From an uncultured Clostridia bacterium (GTDB lineage: Bacteria; Bacillota; Clostridia; Christensenellales; UBA3700): a DNA stretch of 14,647 nt. The stretch spans positions 1-14,647 of the forward strand of contig CAMOQV010000023.1 in NCBI GenBank assembly GCA_946623205.1, in the 5' to 3' direction. Under the pieces are notes generated by a model. That model had not been told where the DNA came from and did no database searches. It saw only the letters and a list, made by a program, of their open reading frames with translations. A program made the translations under genes and the position numbers. Shown piece by piece: positions 6,421 to 14,582 of the stretch. The number at the start of each line of letters is the position of its first letter. Position 1 is the first letter of the stretch.

Positions 6421-6449
6421 AAAAGAGGATGCAAAATGCATCCTCTTTT
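6421..6449 (+). terminator. Intrinsic terminator after Ppx/GppA
   Basis: AAAAGAGGATGCA (6421-6433) pairs perfectly over 13 bp with TGCATCCTCTTTT (6437-6449) around an AAA loop. The arm ends in a T-run, and the symmetric A-run means it could act in both directions. Confidence 0.85.
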
Positions 6450-6457
6450 GCGTGTAA

Positions 6458-6486
6458 TTGATTTTATTTATACTGCGTGTTAAAAT
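6458..6486 (+). promoter_or_regulatory. Promoter of the Sel1-maf-...-rng operon
   Basis: TTGATT (6458-6463) and TAAAAT (6481-6486) are separated by 17 bases. TGT immediately precedes the -10 (6478-6480) as an extended element, the same TGTTAAAAT arrangement as the Ppx promoter. The first gene begins 26 bases after the -10. Confidence 0.65.
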
Positions 6487-6512
6487 AAACACGTAATATA
6501 ATAAGGTGGATT

Positions 6513-8045
6513 ATGGGAATAAAAAACATTGAATATGAAGCAGAACAAGGAAATGCTGAAGCTCTAGTAAAATTGGGTCGTATTTACCTTGGTGGATTAG
6601 GCGTTGATGTGGATTATAAAAAGGCTCACAACTATTTCGTTAGAGCTGCAAAAGAACATAATGCACAAGCTTATTCATTCCTTGCATATACTCACGCCTT
6701 TGGATTAGGTGTTGATTATGATGAAGAGAAGGTAATAGAACTATTTGAAAAAGCAAGTGAACTTAATGATGATTATGCATCTTTTGCGTTAGGTTTCATT
6801 TACAGAAAGGGATTATTCGGTGTAGATAAGGACGAAGAAAAATCATTTGAATTTGCTCAAAAGTCTTCAAATGGTGGCTTTGGTCCAGGCAAATATGAAT
6901 ATGCGTTCTTGCTTGAAAAGAAGGCTTCAAAATTATTAAAGAGTCAAGATCCGCAAGATGTTAAAAAGGGCGAAGAATTAACCGCTCAAGTTATGGATTT
7001 ATATAAGGCTTCAGCAGATTTAAATTATGCACCTGCACAATATGCTTTAGCTGTTAGATATATAAATCAAAATGACACAAAAAAGGACAAGGAAGCTTTT
7101 GACTTATTGAATAAAGCAAAAGAAGCAAATTATTCTTTAGCTTATTATGCATTAGCGTATATGTATGATAACGCAAGAGGCTGTGAACAAGATTTCTATA
7201 AGAGCTTTGAGTGCTATGAAAAGGCATATGATCTTGGGTATAAAAAAGCTGTTTTAGATATCGCAAATGCATATATATTTGGACTTGGTGTTCAACAAAA
7301 TTATAAAGATGCTCTAGATCTTTGTAGAGAAGCTGTAAATGGCGGAATTCAAGAAGCAAATTACTATGCAGGCTTATGCTTTGAATATGGCCTTGGGGTA
7401 GATGAGGATTTGGATAAAGCAATTGAACTTTATGGTTATGCAAGAACTGCAGGATATGAAAAAGCTATTTTAAAGCTTGGACAAATTTATGATCCATATT
7501 ATGATATCGGCGCAGACGAAGATGGCGCTAGAGAAGAATATGAACTATTGGTAGATTATGGCTCTTTAGATGGTGAGGCAGAAATTCTAAAATTGGACTT
7601 AGAAGAAGATAAAGCCAAAAAAATTGAAGAATTAAAAGGCTTAGCAAAACAAGACTCGGCTGTAGCTAATGAAGTTTTAGGAACTATTTATAAAGACGGC
7701 AATGGTGTGGATCAAGACACTAAGCAAGCAATTGAATACTATAAGAAGGCTGCAAGTCTTGGATCTAATAAAGCTGTTAAAGAATTGATAGGAATCGCGA
7801 AACTTAATAGTGACAAAAAACTTGAAGTTGAATATGAAGACAAACTTGCTATATTAGGAACACCTAAAAAGTATTTCGAAAGAGCAAGAGCATTAGTGGA
7901 TGAAAACGAAATTGAAAGAGCTGCTTTTTTCTTTGCTATGGCGGGGTTAACTACAGGGAAAGAAGAAAATAGACAAAAAGCTATAGATATTCTAAAGTTT
8001 AAGATTTCTAAAAATCAAAATGGAACTTGGGAGTACAAAGAATAA
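6513..8045 (+). CDS. Sel1-like repeat (tetratricopeptide-type) protein
   Basis: This 510-residue protein consists almost entirely of about ten Sel1-like repeats. Each has the pattern A-LG-IY--G-GV--D-KKA--Y---AA, recognisable from GLGV/GNGV loops such as GGLGVDVDYKKA, FGLGVDYDEEKV, YGLGVDEDLDKA and GNGVDQDTKQA; two central repeats are degenerate. There is no signal peptide or membrane span, so it is probably a cytosolic protein-protein interaction scaffold. AAGGTGG lies a few bases before the ATG. It is the first gene of the long operon, and its stop overlaps the next start (TAATG). Its partner is unknown; the operon suggests housekeeping rather than pathogenesis, unlike many Sel1 proteins. 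Confidence 0.9.
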   Translation: MGIKNIEYEAEQGNAEALVKLGRIYLGGLGVDVDYKKAHNYFVRAAKEHNAQAYSFLAYTHAFGLGVDYDEEKVIELFEKASELNDDYASFALGFIYRKGLFGVDKDEEKSFEFAQKSSNGGFGPGKYEYAFLLEKKASKLLKSQDPQDVKKGEELTAQVMDLYKASADLNYAPAQYALAVRYINQNDTKKDKEAFDLLNKAKEANYSLAYYALAYMYDNARGCEQDFYKSFECYEKAYDLGYKKAVLDIANAYIFGLGVQQNYKDALDLCREAVNGGIQEANYYAGLCFEYGLGVDEDLDKAIELYGYARTAGYEKAILKLGQIYDPYYDIGADEDGAREEYELLVDYGSLDGEAEILKLDLEEDKAKKIEELKGLAKQDSAVANEVLGTIYKDGNGVDQDTKQAIEYYKKAASLGSNKAVKELIGIAKLNSDKKLEVEYEDKLAILGTPKKYFERARALVDENEIERAAFFFAMAGLTTGKEENRQKAIDILKFKISKNQNGTWEYKE

Positions 8046-8596
8046 TGGACGTTATTCTCGCATCTAAATCACCTAGAAGAAATGAACTTTTAAAAGAAAT
8101 ATTTCCATCCTTTGAAGTTATGCCTCAATCGGTGGATGAAAATATAGAAGAAAAAGATCCAAAACAATTGGTAGAAAAATTGGCTTTAAAGAAGTTGAAT
8201 GATTTGGATTTGAAATACAAAGATGCGCTAATTATAAGCGCAGATACAATTGTGTGGCTAAATGGTAAGGTATATGGCAAACCTCATACAATTGAAAATG
8301 CTATCAAAACGCTTAAGGCTTTGAGTGGGACAACACATTATGTATATACTGGAGTTTGCATCGCATATAAAGGGGATAGACATATATTTGTTGATGAAGC
8401 ACAAATCGTGTTTAGAGATTTAAAAGAAGAAGAAATTATTAAATACGTAAATGAAAAACGACCATTAGATAAAGCTGGCGCATATGGAATACAAGATGGC
8501 GATATGGTAAAAGAATATAAAGGAAGTTACTCAAATATAATGGGTCTTCCTGTTGAGAAATTGAGAGAAGAATTAAAAATACTAGGAGCAATATAA
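8045..8596 (+). CDS. maf: Maf-family nucleoside triphosphate pyrophosphatase
   Basis: The product has 183 residues from the ATG at 8045. That start gives the family-standard N-terminus MDVILASKSPRR and a one-base overlap with the upstream stop; an in-frame ATG six codons earlier would add an atypical MGVQRI. Seen motifs are SKSPRR (7-12), the catalytic ISADTIV (Asp67), the GKVYGKP loop and the GAYGIQDG segment. Maf/YhdE enzymes hydrolyse dTTP, UTP and modified nucleotides to monophosphates and are linked to septum inhibition when overproduced. Its placement directly before an actin-like gene recalls the maf-mreB clusters of Clostridia and Bacilli. Confidence 0.93.
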   Translation: MDVILASKSPRRNELLKEIFPSFEVMPQSVDENIEEKDPKQLVEKLALKKLNDLDLKYKDALIISADTIVWLNGKVYGKPHTIENAIKTLKALSGTTHYVYTGVCIAYKGDRHIFVDEAQIVFRDLKEEEIIKYVNEKRPLDKAGAYGIQDGDMVKEYKGSYSNIMGLPVEKLREELKILGAI

Positions 8597-9603
8597 TGAG
8601 AAGCATTCAGCTAGTTATTGATGTAGGAAGCAAATTTACAACTATTTCACAACAAGGAAAAGGTTTTGTCTTAAAAGATGCCTCACTGGTTTTTATCGAG
8701 AATAAAAATAATAAGATAAACCTAATTGAGGTGGGTAGAGGCGTAGCAAGTTACATTGGACAACAAAGACCAAATGAGCAAGCTATTTATCCAATAAAAG
8801 AAGGAGCCATCTACCACGAACGTGCTGCCGTATTAATGTATAGAGCTTTCCTAAATAAAATAGCTGGAGAATCATTGTTTAGACCAAAGATAAAAGCAAT
8901 TGCTTGTGTGTCATGCGGACTTACAAATACAGAAAAGCATGATATAGAAAAAGTACTTACAATGGCTGGTGTTAGCGAAGTTGTTATTTTAGAATCACCT
9001 TTAGCCACATATGCTGGAGTAGCTGATGGTACAGCTCGTTGTATCGTAGATATTGGCGCTTCAAAAACGGAAGTTGCAATTGTTAATAGACAAGGTATTA
9101 TCGCTGGATGTTCTTTAAATATTGGAGGCAATTCATTCAACCAAGCAATAATGGATTATTTATTGGATGAAAAGCGTTGTAGATTAGCACCAGAAAGAGT
9201 TGAAAAACTAAAGAAGCAATTGGCTACTTTATCAGATAGCGAAAACTTTGCTGTAAATGAAGTAGTAACTGAAATTGGTGCAGGAACTCAAACTCAAATA
9301 CAAATCCACTCATTGGAAATAAAGAAGGCTCTAGAACCATATGTTGCAAAGATATGTACAACTATCTTATCTATTCTTTCTCAAACACCAGAAAATCTTG
9401 TAGATGAAGTTACGGCAAATGGCATTTTGCTTTGCGGTGGGTCATCTAGAATTAATGGTCTTTGCGAATATATAGCAAACGATGTTGGCTTGATGGTAGC
9501 AAGAGCAGAGAATCCAGAAAACGTTATTGTAAATGGCGGTATGTATTTTATTGAGCATAGAGATCAATTAGCAAATTTATTAAACGTAGTTAATTTGAAA
9601 TAA
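8596..9603 (+). CDS. Divergent MreB-like actin-family ATPase
   Basis: This 335-residue protein has the actin/MreB ATPase layout: phosphate-1 VIDVGSKFT (7-15), the PIKEGAIYHERAA segment (66-78) equivalent to MreB's PL-DGVI region, the catalytic-type Glu133 in LESPLATYAGV, phosphate-2 IVDIGASKTEVAIV (150-163), GGNSFNQAI (177-185) and the adenosine motif LLCGGSSRINGL (288-299). The size suits MreB, but the loops are diverged (DIGAS instead of DIGGG; VGSK instead of LGTAN), and the amphipathic N-terminal helix of many MreBs is not obvious. AGGAG precedes the start, which overlaps the maf stop (TAATG). mreC and mreD do not follow. It may be a paralogue with a specialised role in shape or polymer organisation; FtsA-like function is less likely on length and layout. 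Confidence 0.75.
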   Translation: MRSIQLVIDVGSKFTTISQQGKGFVLKDASLVFIENKNNKINLIEVGRGVASYIGQQRPNEQAIYPIKEGAIYHERAAVLMYRAFLNKIAGESLFRPKIKAIACVSCGLTNTEKHDIEKVLTMAGVSEVVILESPLATYAGVADGTARCIVDIGASKTEVAIVNRQGIIAGCSLNIGGNSFNQAIMDYLLDEKRCRLAPERVEKLKKQLATLSDSENFAVNEVVTEIGAGTQTQIQIHSLEIKKALEPYVAKICTTILSILSQTPENLVDEVTANGILLCGGSSRINGLCEYIANDVGLMVARAENPENVIVNGGMYFIEHRDQLANLLNVVNLK

Positions 9604-9604
9604 T

Positions 9605-10552
9605 ATGTTTGTTGGCGTAGATATTGGTGGTACGAATACTAAATTAGGAATAATTAGCAAGCTTGGAAGAGTTGTTGCTACTTCTTCATTTAAAACGCGT
9701 ATTCCAAGAGATCCAAATAGCCTAGTTAAGGAAATAATAGATAATATCGAAAAGTTGTTAAATACAAACGAAATGACACTAGAAGATATTGATGGAATAG
9801 GGGTTGGCGTACCTGGTGTTGTAGACGATAAAGGAATTATACTAAACGCTACAAATCTTCAATGGAAAGATGTTAAATTTAAGGACATGTTTTCGGCTTT
9901 TACTAAAAAACCAGTATTTATTGGGAATGATGCAGACTGTGCAATGTTGGCAGAATGGAAGTTTGGGGGCGCTAAAGGCTCAAAGAACGCTATATTGGTT
10001 ACGCTTGGAACAGGAATAGGTTCTGGTATAATTTTGGATGGTAAGCTTTATAAGGCTGCACATGGAACAGGAAGCGAGTGCGGACATATGGTTATAAGGT
10101 TTGATGGCGAGATGTGTAGCTGTGGAAATAGAGGATGCTGGGAAAGATATGCATCTGCAAAAGCTTTGACAAAAAGAACAGAAGAAGCGGTTATGCAAAA
10201 TCCAAACGGGATTCTTTCAAAGATAGTTTCTCAATATGGAAGAGCTTCTGCGCATTCATGCTTTGAAGGGGCAAGAAGGGGAGATGAAGTCTCTAAAAAG
10301 TTGGTAGATGAGTATATAGATTATGTAGTTTGCGGCCTAATCAATTTAACGCAGATTTTCCATCCTGAAATGTTTATATTAGGCGGTGGAGTTGCTAAAG
10401 AAGGTCCTGCTTTTATTAAAGCGGTAGATAGCAAACTAAATGGATTTTTAACGAAAAACAATTTTGAGCCTAAGGTTGTTGTAAAAGGCCCAGTATTAGA
10501 AAATAATGCTGGTGTTGTTGGCGCAGCTGCCTTGGCAATGGAAGATAAATGA
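9605..10552 (+). CDS. glcK: ROK-family glucokinase
   Basis: This 315-residue protein has an ATP-binding DIGGTNTK (6-13), catalytic-type Asp109 in FIGNDADCA, the TLGTGIGSGIILDGKL nucleotide segment (133-148), the ROK ExGH motif as ECGH (158-161), and the zinc-binding cluster CSCGNRGCWE (171-180; Cys171, 173, 178 with His161). Full length for bacterial ROK glucokinases, which phosphorylate glucose to glucose-6-phosphate using ATP. There is no N-terminal helix-turn-helix, so it is a kinase rather than a ROK repressor. It starts one base after the preceding stop with no clear ribosome site, so translation is likely coupled. Substrate could be another hexose or an N-acetylhexosamine. Confidence 0.88.
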   Translation: MFVGVDIGGTNTKLGIISKLGRVVATSSFKTRIPRDPNSLVKEIIDNIEKLLNTNEMTLEDIDGIGVGVPGVVDDKGIILNATNLQWKDVKFKDMFSAFTKKPVFIGNDADCAMLAEWKFGGAKGSKNAILVTLGTGIGSGIILDGKLYKAAHGTGSECGHMVIRFDGEMCSCGNRGCWERYASAKALTKRTEEAVMQNPNGILSKIVSQYGRASAHSCFEGARRGDEVSKKLVDEYIDYVVCGLINLTQIFHPEMFILGGGVAKEGPAFIKAVDSKLNGFLTKNNFEPKVVVKGPVLENNAGVVGAAALAMEDK

Positions 10553-12297
10553 CAAACGAATTAAAAGATATTTTATTGCAGGTTGAAAGGCCAGCAAGAT
10601 ATGTTGGTGGCGAATTTAATTTGCCAGACATGCAAAAAGCGTGCAAAGAAAGAGTTTGTATGTGCTTTAGTGATAAATATGAAATAGGAATGTCAAATAT
10701 TGGTATTCGTATTTTGTATCATATGCTTAATGATATGGATGATGTTGTGTGCGAAAGATGCTTCGCTCCAGATTTGGATTTAGCGAAGCTTCTAAAAGAA
10801 CACAATATGCCATTGTTTTCAATTGAGACGAAGAAAGATTTAAAAGAATTCGATATAGTAGGTTTTTCAGTACAATTCGAACTTCAATATACAAATGTTG
10901 CGTATATGTTTGATTTAGCAAACATTCCTTATTATGCAAAAGATAGAGGCGAAGAATATCCTTTAATGGTTGCTGGTGGGCCTTGCTCTGTTAATCCAAT
11001 GCCATATGCAGATTTCTTTGATGCTATTTTAGTTGGAGATGGAGAAGTTAATTTAAAGCAATTAGTTGAATTACATAAGGAATTAAAAGAGCAACATTTA
11101 ACAAAAGAAGAGTTTTTAAAAATCGCAGTAGATAAAGTAGATGGCTTATATGTTCCAAGATTTAAAAACAAAGCAAAAAGAGCAATCGTTCAGGATTTGG
11201 ATAAAGCATATTTCCCAACAAAGATTCTAGTTCCAAATTGTGAAATTGTTCACGATAGATCAACAATAGAATTATTTAGAGGATGTGCTAATGGTTGTAG
11301 ATTCTGTCAAGCATGTTTCTACTATAGGCCAATTAGAGAAAGAAGAGTAGACACCTTAGTTGATTATGCTAAAAAGCTTATGGATGCAACTGGATACGAA
11401 GAACTAAGTTTAGCTTCGCTATCTACGTCTGATTATTCTGGCTTAAAAGAACTTGTAGAGAGAATTAAAAAAGAGGCAGACGAGAGAAAGGTTAAGCTTG
11501 CGGTTCCTTCGCTTAGATTGGACTCATTTGAGGCTGAAATATATGAAGAACTAAATGGAGCTTCTTTAACATTCGCGCCAGAGGCAGGAACACAACGTTT
11601 AAGAAACGTAATTAATAAGAATATTTCAGAAGCAAACATAACAAGTGCCATAGAAGGCGCAATGAAGAACAACGTTAAGAATGTTAAGTTGTATTTCATG
11701 ATTGGTCTTCCTACAGAAACAAATGAAGATTTGGATGGAATCGCAAAAATAGCAAAAGAGGTTTTATGGCTTCATAAAAAGAGCGGAACATCAAAGATAA
11801 TAAATATAACTGTTTCAACATCTGTATTTATCCCAAAGCCACTAACTCCTTTCCAATGGGAAAAGCAAATATCTCTTCAAGAGATGGAAGAAAAGCAAAA
11901 ATATTTGCAAGAAGCTTTAAGAATTAAAAATGTTAGATACAACTGGCATGATGCAAAAACTTCATATCTAGAAGCTGCATTTGCTAGAGGTGACGAAAGA
12001 TTGATGCCAGTTATTATTAAGGCGTACGAAAAGGGCTGTATTTTTGATAGTTGGAGCGAGAACTTCAAGTTCGATAAATGGCTAGAAGCATTTGAAGAAT
12101 GTGGCATAAGTATAGACGAATATACAGGCGAAATAGACGAGAATAAGCAATTGCCTTGGGATGTTATAGATAACGGTGTGACAAAGGCTTATCTATTAAA
12201 AGAAAGACATCTTGCTTATCAAGGTGTGACAACTCCAAATTGTATGGGAAAATGCAATGGATGTGGCGCAAGTAAACTTGGGAGGTGCTTTGAATGA
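10549..12297 (+). CDS. TIGR03960-type B12-binding-like radical SAM protein
   Basis: This 582-residue protein has an N-terminal cobalamin-binding-like Rossmann region (residues about 30-230), then the radical-SAM core with the iron-sulfur motif CANGCRFC (Cys246, 250, 253) in the LFRGCANGCRFCQA context that marks the TIGR03960 family. The C-terminus ends with an extra Cys cluster, CMGKCNGCG, a possible second metal site. The ATG overlaps the upstream stop by four bases (ATGA) and the next start overlaps its own stop likewise. In Clostridia this gene is paired with the DUF2344 gene that follows; some genomes fuse them. The chemical reaction is not established; RNA or protein modification is a plausible guess given the RNase and ribosomal neighbours. 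Confidence 0.9.
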   Translation: MTNELKDILLQVERPARYVGGEFNLPDMQKACKERVCMCFSDKYEIGMSNIGIRILYHMLNDMDDVVCERCFAPDLDLAKLLKEHNMPLFSIETKKDLKEFDIVGFSVQFELQYTNVAYMFDLANIPYYAKDRGEEYPLMVAGGPCSVNPMPYADFFDAILVGDGEVNLKQLVELHKELKEQHLTKEEFLKIAVDKVDGLYVPRFKNKAKRAIVQDLDKAYFPTKILVPNCEIVHDRSTIELFRGCANGCRFCQACFYYRPIRERRVDTLVDYAKKLMDATGYEELSLASLSTSDYSGLKELVERIKKEADERKVKLAVPSLRLDSFEAEIYEELNGASLTFAPEAGTQRLRNVINKNISEANITSAIEGAMKNNVKNVKLYFMIGLPTETNEDLDGIAKIAKEVLWLHKKSGTSKIINITVSTSVFIPKPLTPFQWEKQISLQEMEEKQKYLQEALRIKNVRYNWHDAKTSYLEAAFARGDERLMPVIIKAYEKGCIFDSWSENFKFDKWLEAFEECGISIDEYTGEIDENKQLPWDVIDNGVTKAYLLKERHLAYQGVTTPNCMGKCNGCGASKLGRCFE

Positions 12298-12947
12298 TTA
12301 TAGTTGTAAAGCACGTTAAAGCTGGCGATTTTGCATATGTGTCACACTTGGATACAATGGACGTGTTGCATAGAACATTAAAGAGAGCAAAGATAGACGT
12401 AAATTATTCTCAAGGATTTGTAAAGCATATGTTAACATATGCAACAACTCCAATCCCACTAGGAACACAGTCTGTTGCGGAGTATTATGCAGTTGATTGC
12501 AATAATATTACTCCAGAAGAATTCTTGGAAAGATTTAATGAAAATGTACCACAAGATTTAAGGGCTGTCACAGCTGTTGCTAAACCTAAAAATCCTAATC
12601 TTGCAGGTAATGTCACAGCTAGTGATTATTTAATAAAATGTAAAAATGTTGTGCCAGTTGAAATAGAAGATATAATGGAAAAGGATTCTTATGTGATTGA
12701 TCTTGTCAAGAAGGGCGAGATTATCCAAAAAGACATTAGAGGAATGTTATTTAGTATTTTTGTTGATGGCAGAAATATTTGGGTTAGATGTGCAACAGGA
12801 AATATTAATTTGAGAATAGATTCCTTTGTAAAGCACTTAATTAAAGAGTATAATATTGAAACGACAATGAATGACATAACTCGTCTTGCGCAGTTTGTTC
12901 AATTAGATAGTAAATATATTGGAGTAGATGACTACTTAAAACTATGA
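12294..12947 (+). CDS. TIGR03936/DUF2344 radical-SAM partner protein
   Basis: This 217-residue protein starts with the DUF2344 signature: basic strand IVVKHVKAGDFAYVSHLDTMDVLHRTLKRA, then YSQGF and TPIPLGTQSVAEYYAVD. The usual GFNPHP loop reads GFVKHM here. A strong GGGAGGTG lies seven bases upstream. The gene overlaps both neighbours by four bases. In many Firmicutes this domain is the C-terminal part of, or adjacent to, the TIGR03960 radical-SAM protein, so the two probably act as one complex. It has no recognised catalytic residues of its own. Confidence 0.88.
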   Translation: MIIVVKHVKAGDFAYVSHLDTMDVLHRTLKRAKIDVNYSQGFVKHMLTYATTPIPLGTQSVAEYYAVDCNNITPEEFLERFNENVPQDLRAVTAVAKPKNPNLAGNVTASDYLIKCKNVVPVEIEDIMEKDSYVIDLVKKGEIIQKDIRGMLFSIFVDGRNIWVRCATGNINLRIDSFVKHLIKEYNIETTMNDITRLAQFVQLDSKYIGVDDYLKL

Positions 12948-14434
12948 AACAAATTATAATCGCATCACACCCAGCCAATACACGCGTCTGCATCGTTGAG
13001 GACGGCAAATTAGTTGAGTTTTGGGTTGAAAGAGAAAGTACAGAACGTATAGTAGGTAATATTTATAAAGGAAGAGTAATGAACGTCCTTCCAGGGATGG
13101 CGTCGGCGTTTGTTAATATTGGCCTTGAAAAGAATGCCTTTTTATATGCTGGCGATATGATAGACGAAGAAGGCAACGCTTGTGAATGTTCAAGCGGAAA
13201 GCTAAATGTTAAAGTTGGCGATGAAATTTTGGTTCAAGTAGTAAAAGATCAATTCGGCAATAAAGGCGCTAGAATTTCTATGAACATCTCACTTCCATCT
13301 CGTGGTTTAATTTTGATGCCACAAATAGATTATGTTGGTGTATCTAGAAAACTTGAAGATTCAAAACAAGTTCAAGAACTTGTTGAATATGTACAAAGTA
13401 TTAGAAAGAAGGGCCATGGATTTATTTTAAGAACACAATCGACGGATTGTTCAAAAGAAGAGATTTTAAACGACGCCAATGAACTTGAAGCTATTTGGCA
13501 AAGAATCCAAGAAACGTACGTACATAAGACGGCTCCAGCTTTGATTTATAAAGACGAATCTTTAGCAATAAGAGCTGTTAGAGATATGCTAAGAAGCGAT
13601 GTTGATGAAATTGTTGTTGATTCAGAAAAAGTCTATGAAGAGCTTAAAGCAGCGTTCCCTCATGTCGTTGAGGAAAATCCAAAGTTATTTAAGTTGTATA
13701 ATCACACGGAAAATATTGTTTATGCATACAATTTGAATTCTCAAATTGACTCTATACTTCAAAAGAAAGTTGAAATGTCTAATGGTGCATACTTGGTAAT
13801 AGATAGAACAGAAGCTCTAACTGTTATTGATGTTAATACCGGAAAATATGTAGGACAAAAACAATTAAGTGAAACAATTTTCGAAACAAATAAAATTGCT
13901 GCAAAGGAAATTGCTAGACAATTAAGATTAAGAAATTTGGGTGGTATTATTGTTGTTGACTTCATTGATATGGATAAGCAAGAACAAATAGATGCTGTTA
14001 TGGCACTACTTAAAGAAGAACTTGCTAAAGATAGAATCAAAACTACTTTAATAGATATTACGCCACTTGGCCTTGTTGAAATTACAAGAAAGAAAACATC
14101 GTCTATGCTAGGGGATGTTATGTTGCAACCTTGCCCATATTGTCACGGGGATGGATATGTATTTTCAGATGAGCACGTTGTAACAAAATTAAAGCAAGAT
14201 TTGAATATTATATTCAAAAATCCAATGAATACTACAGCAATTGTTGAAGTTTCAACAAGCGTATTTAATAAAATATTTGCATACAAACTTTTGGAAAAAG
14301 AATGTGAAACAATATGGAATGAAAAGAGAATTTATATTGTTCCATCTCAAAGCTTGCATATTGAAAAGTATAAGATCAGCGCAACTAATGAAACAATCAT
14401 TGATTTGCCAGATACTGCAAAGTTATTATATTAG
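12944..14434 (+). CDS. rng: Ribonuclease E/G family endoribonuclease
   Basis: This 496-residue protein matches RNase G length. The S1-type RNA-binding domain lies near residues 35-115 (VGNIYKGRVMNVLPGMASAFVNIGLEKNAFLY). The central region is the RNase H-like/sensor fold, and the catalytic DNase I-like subdomain supplies Asp296 (VIDVNTG) and Asp339 (VVDFIDMD), the equivalents of the two metal-binding aspartates of RNase E. The Zn-link Cys pair is PCPYC (Cys397, 400), which joins protomers. There is no long C-terminal degradosome scaffold, so it is RNase G-like. Role: endonucleolytic processing of rRNA precursors and mRNA decay. The ATG overlaps the upstream stop by four bases; it immediately precedes rplU, a widespread order. 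Confidence 0.93.
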   Translation: MKQIIIASHPANTRVCIVEDGKLVEFWVERESTERIVGNIYKGRVMNVLPGMASAFVNIGLEKNAFLYAGDMIDEEGNACECSSGKLNVKVGDEILVQVVKDQFGNKGARISMNISLPSRGLILMPQIDYVGVSRKLEDSKQVQELVEYVQSIRKKGHGFILRTQSTDCSKEEILNDANELEAIWQRIQETYVHKTAPALIYKDESLAIRAVRDMLRSDVDEIVVDSEKVYEELKAAFPHVVEENPKLFKLYNHTENIVYAYNLNSQIDSILQKKVEMSNGAYLVIDRTEALTVIDVNTGKYVGQKQLSETIFETNKIAAKEIARQLRLRNLGGIIVVDFIDMDKQEQIDAVMALLKEELAKDRIKTTLIDITPLGLVEITRKKTSSMLGDVMLQPCPYCHGDGYVFSDEHVVTKLKQDLNIIFKNPMNTTAIVEVSTSVFNKIFAYKLLEKECETIWNEKRIYIVPSQSLHIEKYKISATNETIIDLPDTAKLLY

Positions 14435-14470
14435 CGCTTAATTATATAAATATATTTATTATTATTTCGT

Positions 14471-14500
14471 TTGACACTATTTATATGTTTTGTGTATTAT
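14471..14500 (+). promoter_or_regulatory. Promoter of the rplU transcript
   Basis: A perfect -35 TTGACA (14471-14476) is followed after 18 bases by TATTAT (14495-14500). The predicted start near 14507 leaves an about 76-base leader before rplU. No strong terminator separates it from rng, so rplU may also be reached by read-through. Confidence 0.65.
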
Positions 14501-14502
14501 AG

Positions 14503-14575
14503 ACACTGAGCCGCGTGGAGAAGGTCTGAAGTTTTCGTGAGAAACACCTTAACAGCGAGACTGGAGAGAGGAGGT
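14503..14575 (+). promoter_or_regulatory. Structured 5' leader of rplU (L21 leader-like)
   Basis: The leader holds a two-part hairpin: AAGGT (14521-14525) pairs with ACCTT (14546-14550). Inside this, GTTTTC (14531-14536) pairs with GAAAC (14541-14545; one bulged T) under a GUGA tetraloop of GNRA type. A small CAG-CGAGA-CTG hairpin follows just upstream of the ribosome site AGGAGGT (14569-14575). Position and content fit the Firmicute L21 leader class of autoregulatory elements; membership is by recognition only. The ACCT of the first stem could also pair with the AGGT of the ribosome site. Confidence 0.55.
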
Positions 14576-14582
14576 ATTAAAC

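Noticed and set aside
7054..7443. Minus-strand 129-codon ORF within the Sel1 gene
   Set aside because: Leu/His-rich antisense translation of repetitive Sel1 codons, with no ribosome site.
14435..14470. Terminator after rng
   Set aside because: Only A/T dyads such as AAATATATTT are present, without a GC stem or a clean T-run.
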